Shown: positions 24,643-32,826 of the stretch, one piece after another
Numbering within the stretch: the stretch's first letter is position 1
How the letters are laid out: each line of letters opens with the position of its first letter
Source: Pseudobacteriovorax antillogorgiicola
Lineage (GTDB): Bacteria; Bdellovibrionota_B; Oligoflexia; Oligoflexales; CAIYRB01
DNA: 54,050 nt
Direction: 5' to 3'
NCBI GenBank assembly: GCA_945862295.1
Contig: CAMAXT010000008.1
Location: forward strand, 1 to 54,050
Translations under genes and position numbers: made by a program
Notes under the pieces: generated by a model
The model's input: the letters and a program-made list of their open reading frames with translations, nothing else
Told to the model about the DNA's origin: nothing
The model's database searches: none

Positions 24643-25155
24643 CTAGTGAATTTTTTGCTCCAACAAAGCAAACATTAGAATAAATCCCAGAGTCCGAAAC
24701 GCATATGCCGAAATTCCTAACCGTATATGCCACCGCATTCCGCTCGCAGATAATTTTCCGCGAAAACGTTGCCAACCAAGAAAGACAACTGGAAAATACA
24801 GCAATGTTGCGATTGAAGACATGGCGATATGCGCCTGCTGCATTGGCGTTAAAGAAAAGCTGAGGGCGGTGTTGATAGCATGTCGTTGCAGTTCGAGAGT
24901 AAGTACGATTCCAAGATCGAGAGCGATAGCGCTCCCCATAAGACGAGCATGAACAATCGTTGTTTTGCGATTGAGAAGACCGATGCTCATAAGCCCATAA
25001 GCTAGGGTTGCCGCGGCCATATAGGGTGTCGTCAACGCTCCAACAATAACGACAACGCCTATCAGGCCTAAAAGCGCTTGTGCGACGCGCGAAAATCGCA
25101 GCCTACTCTCGGACAAATCTTTACCGTTAATCTGAGGGATTTCAATTTTATGCAA
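24643..25155 (-). CDS. Four-helix membrane protein, DUF420-like
   Basis: A 170-residue protein with about four or five membrane helices (near residues 28-50, 53-60, 72-90, 107-127 and 146-165). Conserved-looking His residues sit at helix ends (TIVHARLMG, QQAHIAMSS, MRWHIRLG), as in DUF420 and other heme-linked or cytochrome-oxidase-assembly membrane families. The family assignment is tentative. It converges on the copper oxidase gene with a 13-base gap, and lies 37 bases downstream of the hpt gene on the same strand, so it may be the last gene of the chemosensory operon or separate. Confidence 0.45.
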   Translation of the reverse strand: MHKIEIPQINGKDLSESRLRFSRVAQALLGLIGVVVIVGALTTPYMAAATLAYGLMSIGLLNRKTTIVHARLMGSAIALDLGIVLTLELQRHAINTALSFSLTPMQQAHIAMSSIATLLYFPVVFLGWQRFRGKLSASGMRWHIRLGISAYAFRTLGFILMFALLEQKIH

Positions 25156-25192
25156 GTTGTTTAACCTTTATATTTCAGAGTTCGTTCAGAAT

Positions 25193-25636
25193 CTAGTTGG
25201 CCGACGTTTCGACATTCCGAACTGGTTTAGCTTTATCAACGACCTCGGCAGTTATCGCATGCTCAATTCTTTGAGAAACCTGATCGCAGTTAACATCTGC
25301 ATTGGCGCTTTTCTTAAGCTCAGCTACAAACAAACGCAGGCTATCGTTTCCAGCTAATAAGTTATCAGCTACGTCGGCGGTTACGGCCAATTTTCTGTCG
25401 CGGATGAGCCCAAGTAAATTTTCAAAAGTGTGAGTGAAGTTTCCAAGTTCAACAAAACCTGCGACTTGCGCTGAGCCCTTGATTGGGTGAACAAGGCGAA
25501 ATATCTTGTCAATTGTTTTCGCGTCGTCAGGATTGGATTCAATCTTCATAAAGGCAGCTTCCGTATCTTCAAGTATTTCTTGAGCTTCATTCAAGGAAAC
25601 TCTTTGCAACTCTGCTGCAAAAGAGGCGTCATTCAT
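25193..25636 (-). CDS. Free Hpt phosphotransfer protein
   Basis: A 147-residue single-domain Hpt protein. His50 lies in FRLVHPIKGSAQVAGF, the phospho-accepting helix of CheA P1 domains, followed by FTHTFENLLGLIRD, the second helix of the four-helix bundle. The last 40 residues are an unassigned tail. It should take phosphate from a REC domain and pass it on, and the REC domains of the two CheA hybrids encoded upstream are the obvious partners. It lies five bases after the ABC1 kinase gene, at or near the end of the chemosensory operon. Confidence 0.85.
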   Translation of the reverse strand: MNDASFAAELQRVSLNEAQEILEDTEAAFMKIESNPDDAKTIDKIFRLVHPIKGSAQVAGFVELGNFTHTFENLLGLIRDRKLAVTADVADNLLAGNDSLRLFVAELKKSANADVNCDQVSQRIEHAITAEVVDKAKPVRNVETSAN

Positions 25637-25642
25637 TGTGCT

Positions 25643-27151
25643 TTACTCCAACCAAGCTCGGATGTGTTTCCTGTGAAGGACAGCATCGAATAAAGTTTGT
25701 GGCAAACATCCCGAACCTAGTGCGGTGGATTGAATCTGCTTTAGATCAATTCCTTGTGCCGCGACTTGCTCTCGAGCACTGTCGGGAAGCAGGTCTTCGA
25801 GCCATTCAACTGAACGGATCGGAAGTTCGAGAAATACCTTTTCCTCATTATCTTCTAAAACTTTAATGTATAGATGTTTGGCCTTAGAGTTTGGCGGACT
25901 AATCTGCGTTTTGACGTGTTCAGTTTCCCTCGATTTTTCGAAATGGCGTTTCAAGATGGGCTCAAGAATCGGCCACCATCGGAATGCCGGGCAATCCATT
26001 GTTTTGAGGCTACCGATTAAGCTCGAATAGGCTCGCATGAAGAGCAAAAACCAAGGCGGACCTGCCAACCTAAATCGCATCCGGCTTTGTCCCAGGATGG
26101 CTGCGGAGGTTTCGGTAAATTGCCATGACTGGGGAGAAAACGGCAAATCTTTACTAATAGGTTCCAAGAAGAGATGCCATAATTGTAAAAGTTTTTCCGA
26201 CATTCCGGATAGCGCGGTCGCATCGAAACCAAGCCCGATGAAGGCAGCTTCCGGGTCAAAAATTTTTTTATTATAGATGGCTGATACCGTATATGCGAAA
26301 TCCTGTACGTGATGGGAGGCGATCTCGAGCGTGGCACCAAAATCATACAAAATAAGGCATTTTTGAGGAAATTCAGACACCCCAATATTTCCTTGGTGAA
26401 GGTCGGCGTGAATCTCGTGGTGAAGAAATAGTGTTTCAAAAAATGCCCGGACCAAAGCTGAGCCCAATGCTATGCGCTCTTCAACGGATAGAGTTGCAGC
26501 TCCTATTAAGGGAAGTTGCTTCGACCACTGCTGAACCAGGACAGTGGATGTTGATAACTCCGCTATTACATCTGGGACAGAAACTTCCGAAGTCTCCGAA
26601 AAATAGCGTCGAAAGCGAGTTTGATTAGCAAGCTCGTTTGTATAATCCAATTCTTGATTAAGTTTTGTCCGAAGGAAATCGCTGAAAGGTTTGGATAACC
26701 CGTTCCCTAGTTTTATTTTTTTGGAAAATTCAGCAAGTCTGACAAGAGTTGAAAATTGCGTTTCAATAGCATCGTGGATCCCGGGGTATTGAATCTTTAT
26801 CGCTACCTCGCGTCCATCCCGCAGGACTCCGCGGTGCACCTGACCTAATGAGCCTTGATAGAATTGGTGCGAAAGTTCGGCGAGTTGGAGTGCCAGAGCT
26901 GGTGCCTGGCGATTGATGGCTTCGCTAGTGGCGTCGTGTGAAAGGGCGAAAGATGTAAAATCTTGGCCTTCCGATGTGTCATGCAGTGAAAGCAGCTGCG
27001 CAGCTTTAGCAGATAGGCCCGGACCCATAGTTGACAACGTATCAATAATGTACCGCTTTGCCGCTACGTCCCGCCCCAGCTTCGCCTTTAGGATGCCGGC
27101 TCCCAAGGTCGCAGTGGTTCGAAGTAGATTGTATGACGATGTTGCTGTCAT
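25643..27151 (-). CDS. ABC1/UbiB-family atypical protein kinase
   Basis: A 502-residue kinase-like protein. Visible are the glycine/alanine loop YQGSLGQVHRG, the catalytic Lys in VAIKIQYPG, ELDYTNE, HADLHQGNIG (catalytic loop) and LYDFGA (metal-binding DFG). The family-defining KxGQ motif is altered to KAAQ at residues 49-52. Known relatives (UbiB, Coq8) support ubiquinone biosynthesis as small-molecule ATPases. Here the ATG overlaps the cheR stop (ATGA at 27148-27151) and the hpt gene follows after five bases, so the gene is embedded in a chemosensory operon. Its role there is unknown; it could also be an insertion of an unrelated metabolic gene. Confidence 0.85.
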   Translation of the reverse strand: MTATSSYNLLRTTATLGAGILKAKLGRDVAAKRYIIDTLSTMGPGLSAKAAQLLSLHDTSEGQDFTSFALSHDATSEAINRQAPALALQLAELSHQFYQGSLGQVHRGVLRDGREVAIKIQYPGIHDAIETQFSTLVRLAEFSKKIKLGNGLSKPFSDFLRTKLNQELDYTNELANQTRFRRYFSETSEVSVPDVIAELSTSTVLVQQWSKQLPLIGAATLSVEERIALGSALVRAFFETLFLHHEIHADLHQGNIGVSEFPQKCLILYDFGATLEIASHHVQDFAYTVSAIYNKKIFDPEAAFIGLGFDATALSGMSEKLLQLWHLFLEPISKDLPFSPQSWQFTETSAAILGQSRMRFRLAGPPWFLLFMRAYSSLIGSLKTMDCPAFRWWPILEPILKRHFEKSRETEHVKTQISPPNSKAKHLYIKVLEDNEEKVFLELPIRSVEWLEDLLPDSAREQVAAQGIDLKQIQSTALGSGCLPQTLFDAVLHRKHIRAWLE

Positions 27152-28002
27152 GGCGAGGTTTTCAATTGAGATTTGAGTTTATAGACACATGCTTTGCCAT
27201 AAATTTGCATATCAAAGTCCGCCGAAAGACCGAGTAAGCTTTCGGCTCCCCCTAAGACTAGATATCCACCGGGAACCAAAACGCTGGCAAGACGTGCAAT
27301 CACTCGTTTCTTGCTTTCTACGTCCTGGTAAATTAGTACATTCCTACAGAAAATAATATCAAATGGACCTTGATTTGCCCAAGGTTCAATCAAGTTTTGA
27401 CGTCTGAATGTAACATTTCTAAAAAGGTCAGCTTTGGCTTTGAATTTTGGCAGAGTTGAGCCGCTTTCCATTACTTGGTCGAAAAAGCGAACGAGCATGG
27501 GCGCGGGCAAGCCGCGATGAACCTCAAGTTGCGAGTAGATTCCTGCCTGGGCCTGTTTAAGAACACGGTCACTGAAGTCTGTAGCCAGCAGATCATAGTT
27601 TCGAACAATTCCCAGATCTTTAAGCTGCGCTAGAGTCATCATGAGGGAATAGGGCTCTTGCCCTGTACTTGTGGCGGCACACCAAATTTTGACTATGCTA
27701 TTGGCCGAAGTAGACTTCGGTATGAATTCGTTCCGAAAAAAATCAAATACCTCAGGATCTCGGAAAAATGATGTTTCGTTGTTGGTTGCTAAGTCCAACA
27801 CCATGTCGCGCTCAACTGAACGCAACCCCCTCGTCTGGACTTCCTTCCAGAACGCTTCGATGTCGGCGTACCCCCATGTTTTTGCAACATCTCGGAGTCG
27901 ATTTTCTAACAGATGCCCGTTAGTACTGGTGTATTGAATAGCGGTCTCTTTTTCAATCAGAGACGAAAAATACTTGAGAATTTCACTAGGGAAACTTGCC
28001 AT
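27148..28002 (-). CDS. cheR: Chemoreceptor glutamate methyltransferase
   Basis: A 284-residue CheR. An N-terminal helical domain (about 1-85, with ERDMVLDLATNNETSFFR) precedes the SAM-dependent methyltransferase fold with WCAATSTGQEPYSL (SAM binding), LLATDFSDRVL, and FCRNVLIYQD. It methylates receptor glutamates to reset sensitivity. I start at ATG 28002, seven bases after a GAGG site that lies within the end of the preceding response-regulator frame; only two bases separate that stop from this start. The stop overlaps the ABC1 kinase start. Confidence 0.93.
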   Translation of the reverse strand: MASFPSEILKYFSSLIEKETAIQYTSTNGHLLENRLRDVAKTWGYADIEAFWKEVQTRGLRSVERDMVLDLATNNETSFFRDPEVFDFFRNEFIPKSTSANSIVKIWCAATSTGQEPYSLMMTLAQLKDLGIVRNYDLLATDFSDRVLKQAQAGIYSQLEVHRGLPAPMLVRFFDQVMESGSTLPKFKAKADLFRNVTFRRQNLIEPWANQGPFDIIFCRNVLIYQDVESKKRVIARLASVLVPGGYLVLGGAESLLGLSADFDMQIYGKACVYKLKSQLKTSP

Positions 28003-28004
28003 TA

Positions 28005-28229
28005 TCAAACCTCATTGCCAGTAATCTGGGTGATTTTTCCAAGGAGAATGTCTTTAGTAAACGGATTCATCAGATAATCGGTTGCGCCTTTTTCGAGTCC
28101 CTCAACGGTGTAAGACATGAAATTTTTTGAAGTCTTGATGATAGAAAGCCTATCATTGCGTTTTCTAATCTTTGGAAAGGGCACAATTCCGATTAGTGCC
28201 GGCATTTCCCAGGCTAAAAGTACTTTCAT
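28005..28229 (-). CDS. Half-length, inactivated response-regulator (REC) protein
   Basis: A 74-residue frame matching only the C-terminal half of a CheY-like receiver. LLAWEMPALIGI corresponds to the beta-3 block LLDWEMPxxxGI with the phospho-accepting Asp replaced by Ala. KTSKNF matches the beta-4 Ser/Thr region. GLEKGATDYLMNPF matches GLExGAxDYLxKPF with the conserved Lys replaced by Asn. The acidic Asp pair of beta-1 is absent. An AGGTGG site lies six bases before ATG 28229, 14 bases after the previous stop, so it may still be translated. It is either a decaying gene or a non-phosphorylatable adaptor. Confidence 0.7.
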   Translation of the reverse strand: MKVLLAWEMPALIGIVPFPKIRKRNDRLSIIKTSKNFMSYTVEGLEKGATDYLMNPFTKDILLGKITQITGNEV

Positions 28230-28242
28230 AGCCAGCCACCTT

Positions 28243-29154
28243 TCATGTGAGACGCCGCCCTTCTTCCGTGCCGAGGGAACGGTTAAGTTTGGAGAGGCGC
28301 TCAATAAGGTCGATCATGTTAGAATCACCGTCGAGATGAGAGTCACTGTTAAAATCTTTTAGAATCTCAGACAAGCTGTCTATGATGTGGGACGATATCT
28401 TTAAGATTTCTAGTAAGAGCCTTTGGTTAAGAAGTTTTTCAGATTTCACAATTTTTTCTAAACTCTGGACGGTTTCAGCCGCGATTGTTTCGCAGCGTTT
28501 TGCGCCAAGAAACTGAGCTGCAGCGCGAAGTCCGATGAACTCCGATAGGGCACCGTTCAAGTATTCACGTAGCTGACTTTTTGTTCCTGCCGTGGAACCC
28601 ATTGCCTTGATTAGTTCTTGTATGGACGGACGTATTTGGGACTCGTAAACATCCACAAATTCTTTAACCAAAATTGGATCAAGCGATTCTTCGCCGGATA
28701 TCGCCTGCGATATTGCGGAGGTTGACTTATCAGATATTTGCGGCAATTGAACAGGCTTTGGAACAGCACTTGTTGGCTTTAAGTTTTTGCCTAAAGAACT
28801 GCACCATTCGACGTAGGAATCAAGGGCTGCAGTCAGACCATCTAACGATATGTGTCCACGACCTACTAAGATTTCGCCCAGTGGACGTCGAAGGTTCTGA
28901 AGATGTGCTGTTACCTTTTCGGCGAGCTGATTCCCCCAGAGGCCGAGGGATTGGGCACTACTGCGAAAATCGGAGCCCGTATACTGCTGATGGGCAAAGA
29001 TGCTTAGTAGGTCGACTTTTTTCATCAGGTTCAGTTCGTAAATGACTTCGGCAGTTGACGGGACAGACCGCAATTGCTCGATGAGAGCGTCTAGCAATTG
29101 CTCGACTGTTGCCAAATTTCTTTCTACAAGGTACTCGCCGAACAATTTTGCCAT
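28243..29154 (-). CDS. MshEN-like/degenerate-Hpt chemosensory accessory protein
   Basis: A 303-residue protein. Two N-terminal half-repeats, LFGEYLVERNLATVEQLLDA and PLGEILVGRGHISLDGL, follow the LGxxLxxxGxIxxxxL pattern of MshEN/GspE N-terminal domains, a fold that in some proteins binds c-di-GMP. Residues about 165-280 resemble a CheA P1/Hpt helical bundle (LRAAAQFLGAKRCETIAAETV), but the HTIKG phosphorylation motif is replaced (LSEFIGL) and no His is present. It is encoded ten bases after cheB. It may therefore bind a partner or second messenger without accepting phosphate. Both domain calls are by eye and moderate. Confidence 0.5.
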   Translation of the reverse strand: MAKLFGEYLVERNLATVEQLLDALIEQLRSVPSTAEVIYELNLMKKVDLLSIFAHQQYTGSDFRSSAQSLGLWGNQLAEKVTAHLQNLRRPLGEILVGRGHISLDGLTAALDSYVEWCSSLGKNLKPTSAVPKPVQLPQISDKSTSAISQAISGEESLDPILVKEFVDVYESQIRPSIQELIKAMGSTAGTKSQLREYLNGALSEFIGLRAAAQFLGAKRCETIAAETVQSLEKIVKSEKLLNQRLLLEILKISSHIIDSLSEILKDFNSDSHLDGDSNMIDLIERLSKLNRSLGTEEGRRLT

Positions 29155-29164
29155 ACGCTATCCT

Positions 29165-30256
29165 CTAAGTTGCCATTCGAATCATCGTTCGCGAACACTC
29201 AGATAAGTCGCCGATGCCATCAAATGCCTCTGCTTCAAAAACCGATCCTGGCATGCCCCAGACCACCGATGATTCGCGACATTGAATCATGACTCCACCT
29301 GTGGCTTGCTTTATCGCCTTAGCGCCTGCACATCCATCTTCACCCATGCCGGTCAGCACAAAAGCCGCGACGGTCCCGCCATAGGCTTTTGCTACAGATT
29401 CGAATAAGTTGTCTGCGGCCGGACGAACAGAATTACGCTTCGGCCCCTGATCTATTTTAATCACCGAGTTCACTCCATCGGAAGTTCGCTGGACCGTCAT
29501 GTGAAAGTCGCCTGGTGCGATATAGATCCGTCCGGGCTTAACGAACTCACCGGATTTTCCCTCTGCTGCAGGAATCCCGCTTACAACTTCGAGCCGCTGG
29601 GCCAAACATGCAGTGAAGTTTGGTGGCATGTGCTGCGCGATAAGTATCGGCACGTTGATGTTTTGTATTTGCTTAAACATCGAAAAAATAGTCTCAAGTG
29701 CCGATGGTCCCCCGGTCGAAGATGCAACTAATATGATGCGCGGCTTAAAGATTTTGAGATCAATAGTGGAATATGGTTTTTTAGGCGCCTGAGGCACTTC
29801 TGGCCGCGTCGCTGAAGAAGGTTGCCGGAGACCTTCGGTCACTGGTGCTGCGGCTCTCCGTTTCACAAACTGAAGTATTTTTGGGACCAGTTCTCTCTTT
29901 ATCCCTTCTAGGGCTTCTTCGAGGGAGCCGGATGAAGCCGGCTTCGCAACAAAATCAACTGCTCCTTCTTGAAATGCTTCGAACGCTTGGCGAGCACCAT
30001 CTGCTGTCGGCGCTGCGAAAACGATGACTTTGACCGGGATATTACGCCGTTTCAATTCCACAAGCGTCTCAAGCCCTGTCATTTCTGGCATTTCCAGATC
30101 GAGAATAATTAAGTCACACTCCGACGTTTCTAATCGTTCAAGCGCGATCTTACCGTTAGCGGCAACGGCGACAACTTTGATACCTTCGACACCATCAAGG
30201 GAAGCCTTGATTTGCGAGCGAAAGACTACCGAATCGTCCACCACCATAATTCGCAT
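29165..30256 (-). CDS. cheB: Chemotaxis methylesterase/glutamine deamidase
   Basis: A 363-residue CheB with an N-terminal receiver (MRIMVVDDS, phospho-accepting Asp in LIILDLEMP, Lys in FVAKPAS) and a C-terminal methylesterase with catalytic Ser in ASSTGGPSALE, His in AQHMPPNFT and Asp in MGEDG. It removes methyl groups from receptors and can deamidate them. ATG 30256 is preferred because AAAGGA lies about ten bases upstream and the receiver begins at once; the frame extends 20 residues further. It lies between the receptor and the MshEN-like gene. Confidence 0.95.
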   Translation of the reverse strand: MRIMVVDDSVVFRSQIKASLDGVEGIKVVAVAANGKIALERLETSECDLIILDLEMPEMTGLETLVELKRRNIPVKVIVFAAPTADGARQAFEAFQEGAVDFVAKPASSGSLEEALEGIKRELVPKILQFVKRRAAAPVTEGLRQPSSATRPEVPQAPKKPYSTIDLKIFKPRIILVASSTGGPSALETIFSMFKQIQNINVPILIAQHMPPNFTACLAQRLEVVSGIPAAEGKSGEFVKPGRIYIAPGDFHMTVQRTSDGVNSVIKIDQGPKRNSVRPAADNLFESVAKAYGGTVAAFVLTGMGEDGCAGAKAIKQATGGVMIQCRESSVVWGMPGSVFEAEAFDGIGDLSECSRTMIRMAT

Positions 30257-30336
30257 TAAAACCGTTCCTTTGAATGTATAAATATCGGGCTTCGTTGGCC
30301 GAAGCCCGATATTCAAATTATTATTTGCGATATAAT

Positions 30337-32301
30337 CTAGACTTCTATTTTTCTCACTAGGTCTTCAAGTCTGGTAGCAAGCTCGCTGAGCGATTTCGCC
30401 GCCGTAAGGACTTGATTTGCTCCAACAAGAGTCTCTGAAGCCGATTGCGAAACAATTTTGACGTTGTCAGTGATTGATAGGACGCCTTTGGCAGATTCCT
30501 GCACTACTCGGGATACTTCGTTGGTGGTTGCAGATTGCTCTTCAACTGACGCCGCGATTGCCCCAGCAATACCGTTGAGTTTTTCAATCGTCAATCCGAT
30601 GGCAGCAACTGCGTCGACTGCTCCGGTGCTGTCTCTTTGAATTCCGGTGATCTTATTGGTAATGTCTTCAGTAGCTTTAGCCGTTTGTTTGGCGAGTTCC
30701 TTAACTTCGTTTGCTACGACAGCAAATCCTCTTCCCGCATCTCCAGCACGAGCCGCTTCAATAGTGGCGTTTAACGCAAGAAGATTGGTTTGCTGTGCGA
30801 TGGAACTGATGACTTTAATGACGTTGCCAATTTCTTGACTGCTTTCACCGAGTTTCGTGATTGTTATGTTTGTTTCTTTGGCTTGTTTGAGCGTTGTAGC
30901 ACTTGTACTTGAAGCTTCAGATGCATTGCGCGCAATTTCCTTTATCGAAGCAGACATCTCTTCGGTGTTGGTTGCAACGGTGCGGACCCCTTGGGAGACT
31001 TCTTCCGAAGCAGCAGCTGTCGAATTTGCGACCGAAGTGGACTTTTCAGCGTTGCCACTAAGCTGAGTGGCGGTAGCATTGAGCTCCGCAGCAGCCGCAG
31101 CGAGTTGCCTTGACGCTTCGCCGACATTTTTGACGAGAAGCAAGCGGTCGGTGATGATTTCCCACGTTACCATTGGGCCAAGATAGTTCTTCTTGTTGTC
31201 GTAGACAGGAGAAGCTAATAGGGCAAGAGTATTTGAACCAACAACAATCTTTGCTTCATGCGGTAAATTGCGATCGTCAGCCACAAGTTTCTTCTGATGC
31301 GCAGGATTTTTATGGAAAATATCAAAGCTACTTCCGACGATTTTATTGACAGCTATGGGTAGATCTTTTTCGATTGTTTTCAGGGTTTGAGCGCTTCTGG
31401 GATTGATGTAGAGAATGTTGCCGTCCTTGTCCGCCATCATGACGTTGATAGGAATATTGTCCATCATGCTTTGAATCCGGCCGACATTGGCTTCCTGAGC
31501 CAATTTTTCTAGAGTCTCTTTTGTGACGTCCATAGCATATTTCATGACCTTATACGGGCGGTTATTAAGGTCTAAAATTGGATTGTAAGACGCCTGAATA
31601 TAGATCTCTTTTCCGGACCGATTCATTCGCTTAAAGAGGCCTGCTTGGAATTCTCCGCGGGAGAGATTGGTCCAAAAGGTCCGGTAGTCCCCTGAACCCG
31701 TGTATGTCGGATCGCAGAACATCGAGTGGTGCTTGCCTTTTATCTCTTCGAGACTGTACCCAAGCGTCTTAAGAAAATTGTCGTTGGCGGTAATGACTGT
31801 ACCTTCAAGATTGAATTCAATCACGGCCTGCGACTTGCTGAGTGCAGCAAGCTCGCAGTCACGAAGCTTCTGCTTACTTACATCGACCGCAAATTTGACC
31901 ACTTTCGAGACTCTGCCATTAGAGTCGATAATGGGATTGTAAGAGGCATTGATCCAAACTTCTCTACCGCCTTTGCCAATGCGGCGATATTCACCTTGGT
32001 CATTCTCGCCGCGTCTTAGCTGTTCCCAAAAGCGTCGGTATTCATCTGAATTCGTATACGTGGAGTCGCAAAACATCCGGTGATGCTTGCCTTGTACTTC
32101 CGAAAGTGTATATCCAAGTGTATTCAAAAAGTTTTCATTAGCATCTAAAATCGTACCATCAAGTCTGAACGAAATGACGGCTTGGACCCGATTGATAGCG
32201 CTGATGATTGCTTCTCGCTCCTGCGAATCGCTCTGCGAAGTTAAGGAGACAATCTTGTCATGGATTTCTTTGCCGGTTAGATCGTTTGCTGCGTTGCTCA
32301 T
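30337..32301 (-). CDS. Soluble methyl-accepting chemotaxis protein with PAS domains
   Basis: A 654-residue chemoreceptor without membrane helices, so it is cytoplasmic. Two near-identical PAS/PAC units (about residues 28-150 and 150-272) share [22 protein letters not shown] and [17 protein letters not shown] third PAS-like domain (about 275-390) has [14 protein letters not shown]. The signalling hairpin tip reads [18 protein letters not shown]. It lacks a C-terminal CheR-tethering pentapeptide. PAS ligands could be flavin, heme or small molecules; none is readable. AAGGAG precedes the ATG. It is the only receptor in the operon. Confidence 0.95.
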   Translation of the reverse strand: MSNAANDLTGKEIHDKIVSLTSQSDSQEREAIISAINRVQAVISFRLDGTILDANENFLNTLGYTLSEVQGKHHRMFCDSTYTNSDEYRRFWEQLRRGENDQGEYRRIGKGGREVWINASYNPIIDSNGRVSKVVKFAVDVSKQKLRDCELAALSKSQAVIEFNLEGTVITANDNFLKTLGYSLEEIKGKHHSMFCDPTYTGSGDYRTFWTNLSRGEFQAGLFKRMNRSGKEIYIQASYNPILDLNNRPYKVMKYAMDVTKETLEKLAQEANVGRIQSMMDNIPINVMMADKDGNILYINPRSAQTLKTIEKDLPIAVNKIVGSSFDIFHKNPAHQKKLVADDRNLPHEAKIVVGSNTLALLASPVYDNKKNYLGPMVTWEIITDRLLLVKNVGEASRQLAAAAAELNATATQLSGNAEKSTSVANSTAAASEEVSQGVRTVATNTEEMSASIKEIARNASEASSTSATTLKQAKETNITITKLGESSQEIGNVIKVISSIAQQTNLLALNATIEAARAGDAGRGFAVVANEVKELAKQTAKATEDITNKITGIQRDSTGAVDAVAAIGLTIEKLNGIAGAIAASVEEQSATTNEVSRVVQESAKGVLSITDNVKIVSQSASETLVGANQVLTAAKSLSELATRLEDLVRKIEV

Positions 32302-32337
32302 GATTTACTGCTCCTTGGTAAAGATAAAAGTTGATGA

Positions 32338-32826
32338 TTAGGTTTTGTGGTTAAGATATTTATTAACACGCTCAATATCGACAATACTCAACAGTGCCCC
32401 TGAAATCTTGTATATCCCGGACATGAACCGACGAATGTCACCATGAACCGTTTGAGGCGTCGGTTCAAAATCCTTGGCAGACACCTCAATGACGTCTCCA
32501 ATTTCATCTGCCTGTAGTGACACTAGTGCGCCGTCAACCTTGCACACAACATTCATGAAACTGTCAGGTGGTGAATCCTTCAAACCGAAAAGTTGGCGCA
32601 GTCCGATCGCAGTAGCGACCTGACCGCGTAAATTGATCAGTCCGGTGACGTACTCCGGAGCAAGAGGTATATGAGTCATCGGCATCGGGCGTACAACTTC
32701 TTGGACTCGGGTAACGTCAATACCGTAGAGGCGGTTGCTGACGTAAAACGTCGAAAACTGGCTCGTTTGCCGGACCTCGTTATCTTCATTTGAATTTACA
32801 AGGCGTAGTTCAGCTGTTTGTTGCAC
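32338..32826 (-). CDS. cheW: Chemotaxis coupling protein
   Basis: A 162-residue CheW with the SH3-like double barrel: FYVSNRLYGIDVTRVQEVV, then VTGLINLRGQVATAIGL and a central segment with LVSLQADEIGDV. It couples the receptor to CheA. GTG 32826 is chosen because AAGGAG lies seven bases upstream; a longer GTG-initiated frame reaches 32847. The start lies inside the last 17 bases of the upstream cheA, indicating translational coupling. Confidence 0.92.
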   Translation of the reverse strand: MQQTAELRLVNSNEDNEVRQTSQFSTFYVSNRLYGIDVTRVQEVVRPMPMTHIPLAPEYVTGLINLRGQVATAIGLRQLFGLKDSPPDSFMNVVCKVDGALVSLQADEIGDVIEVSAKDFEPTPQTVHGDIRRFMSGIYKISGALLSIVDIERVNKYLNHKT

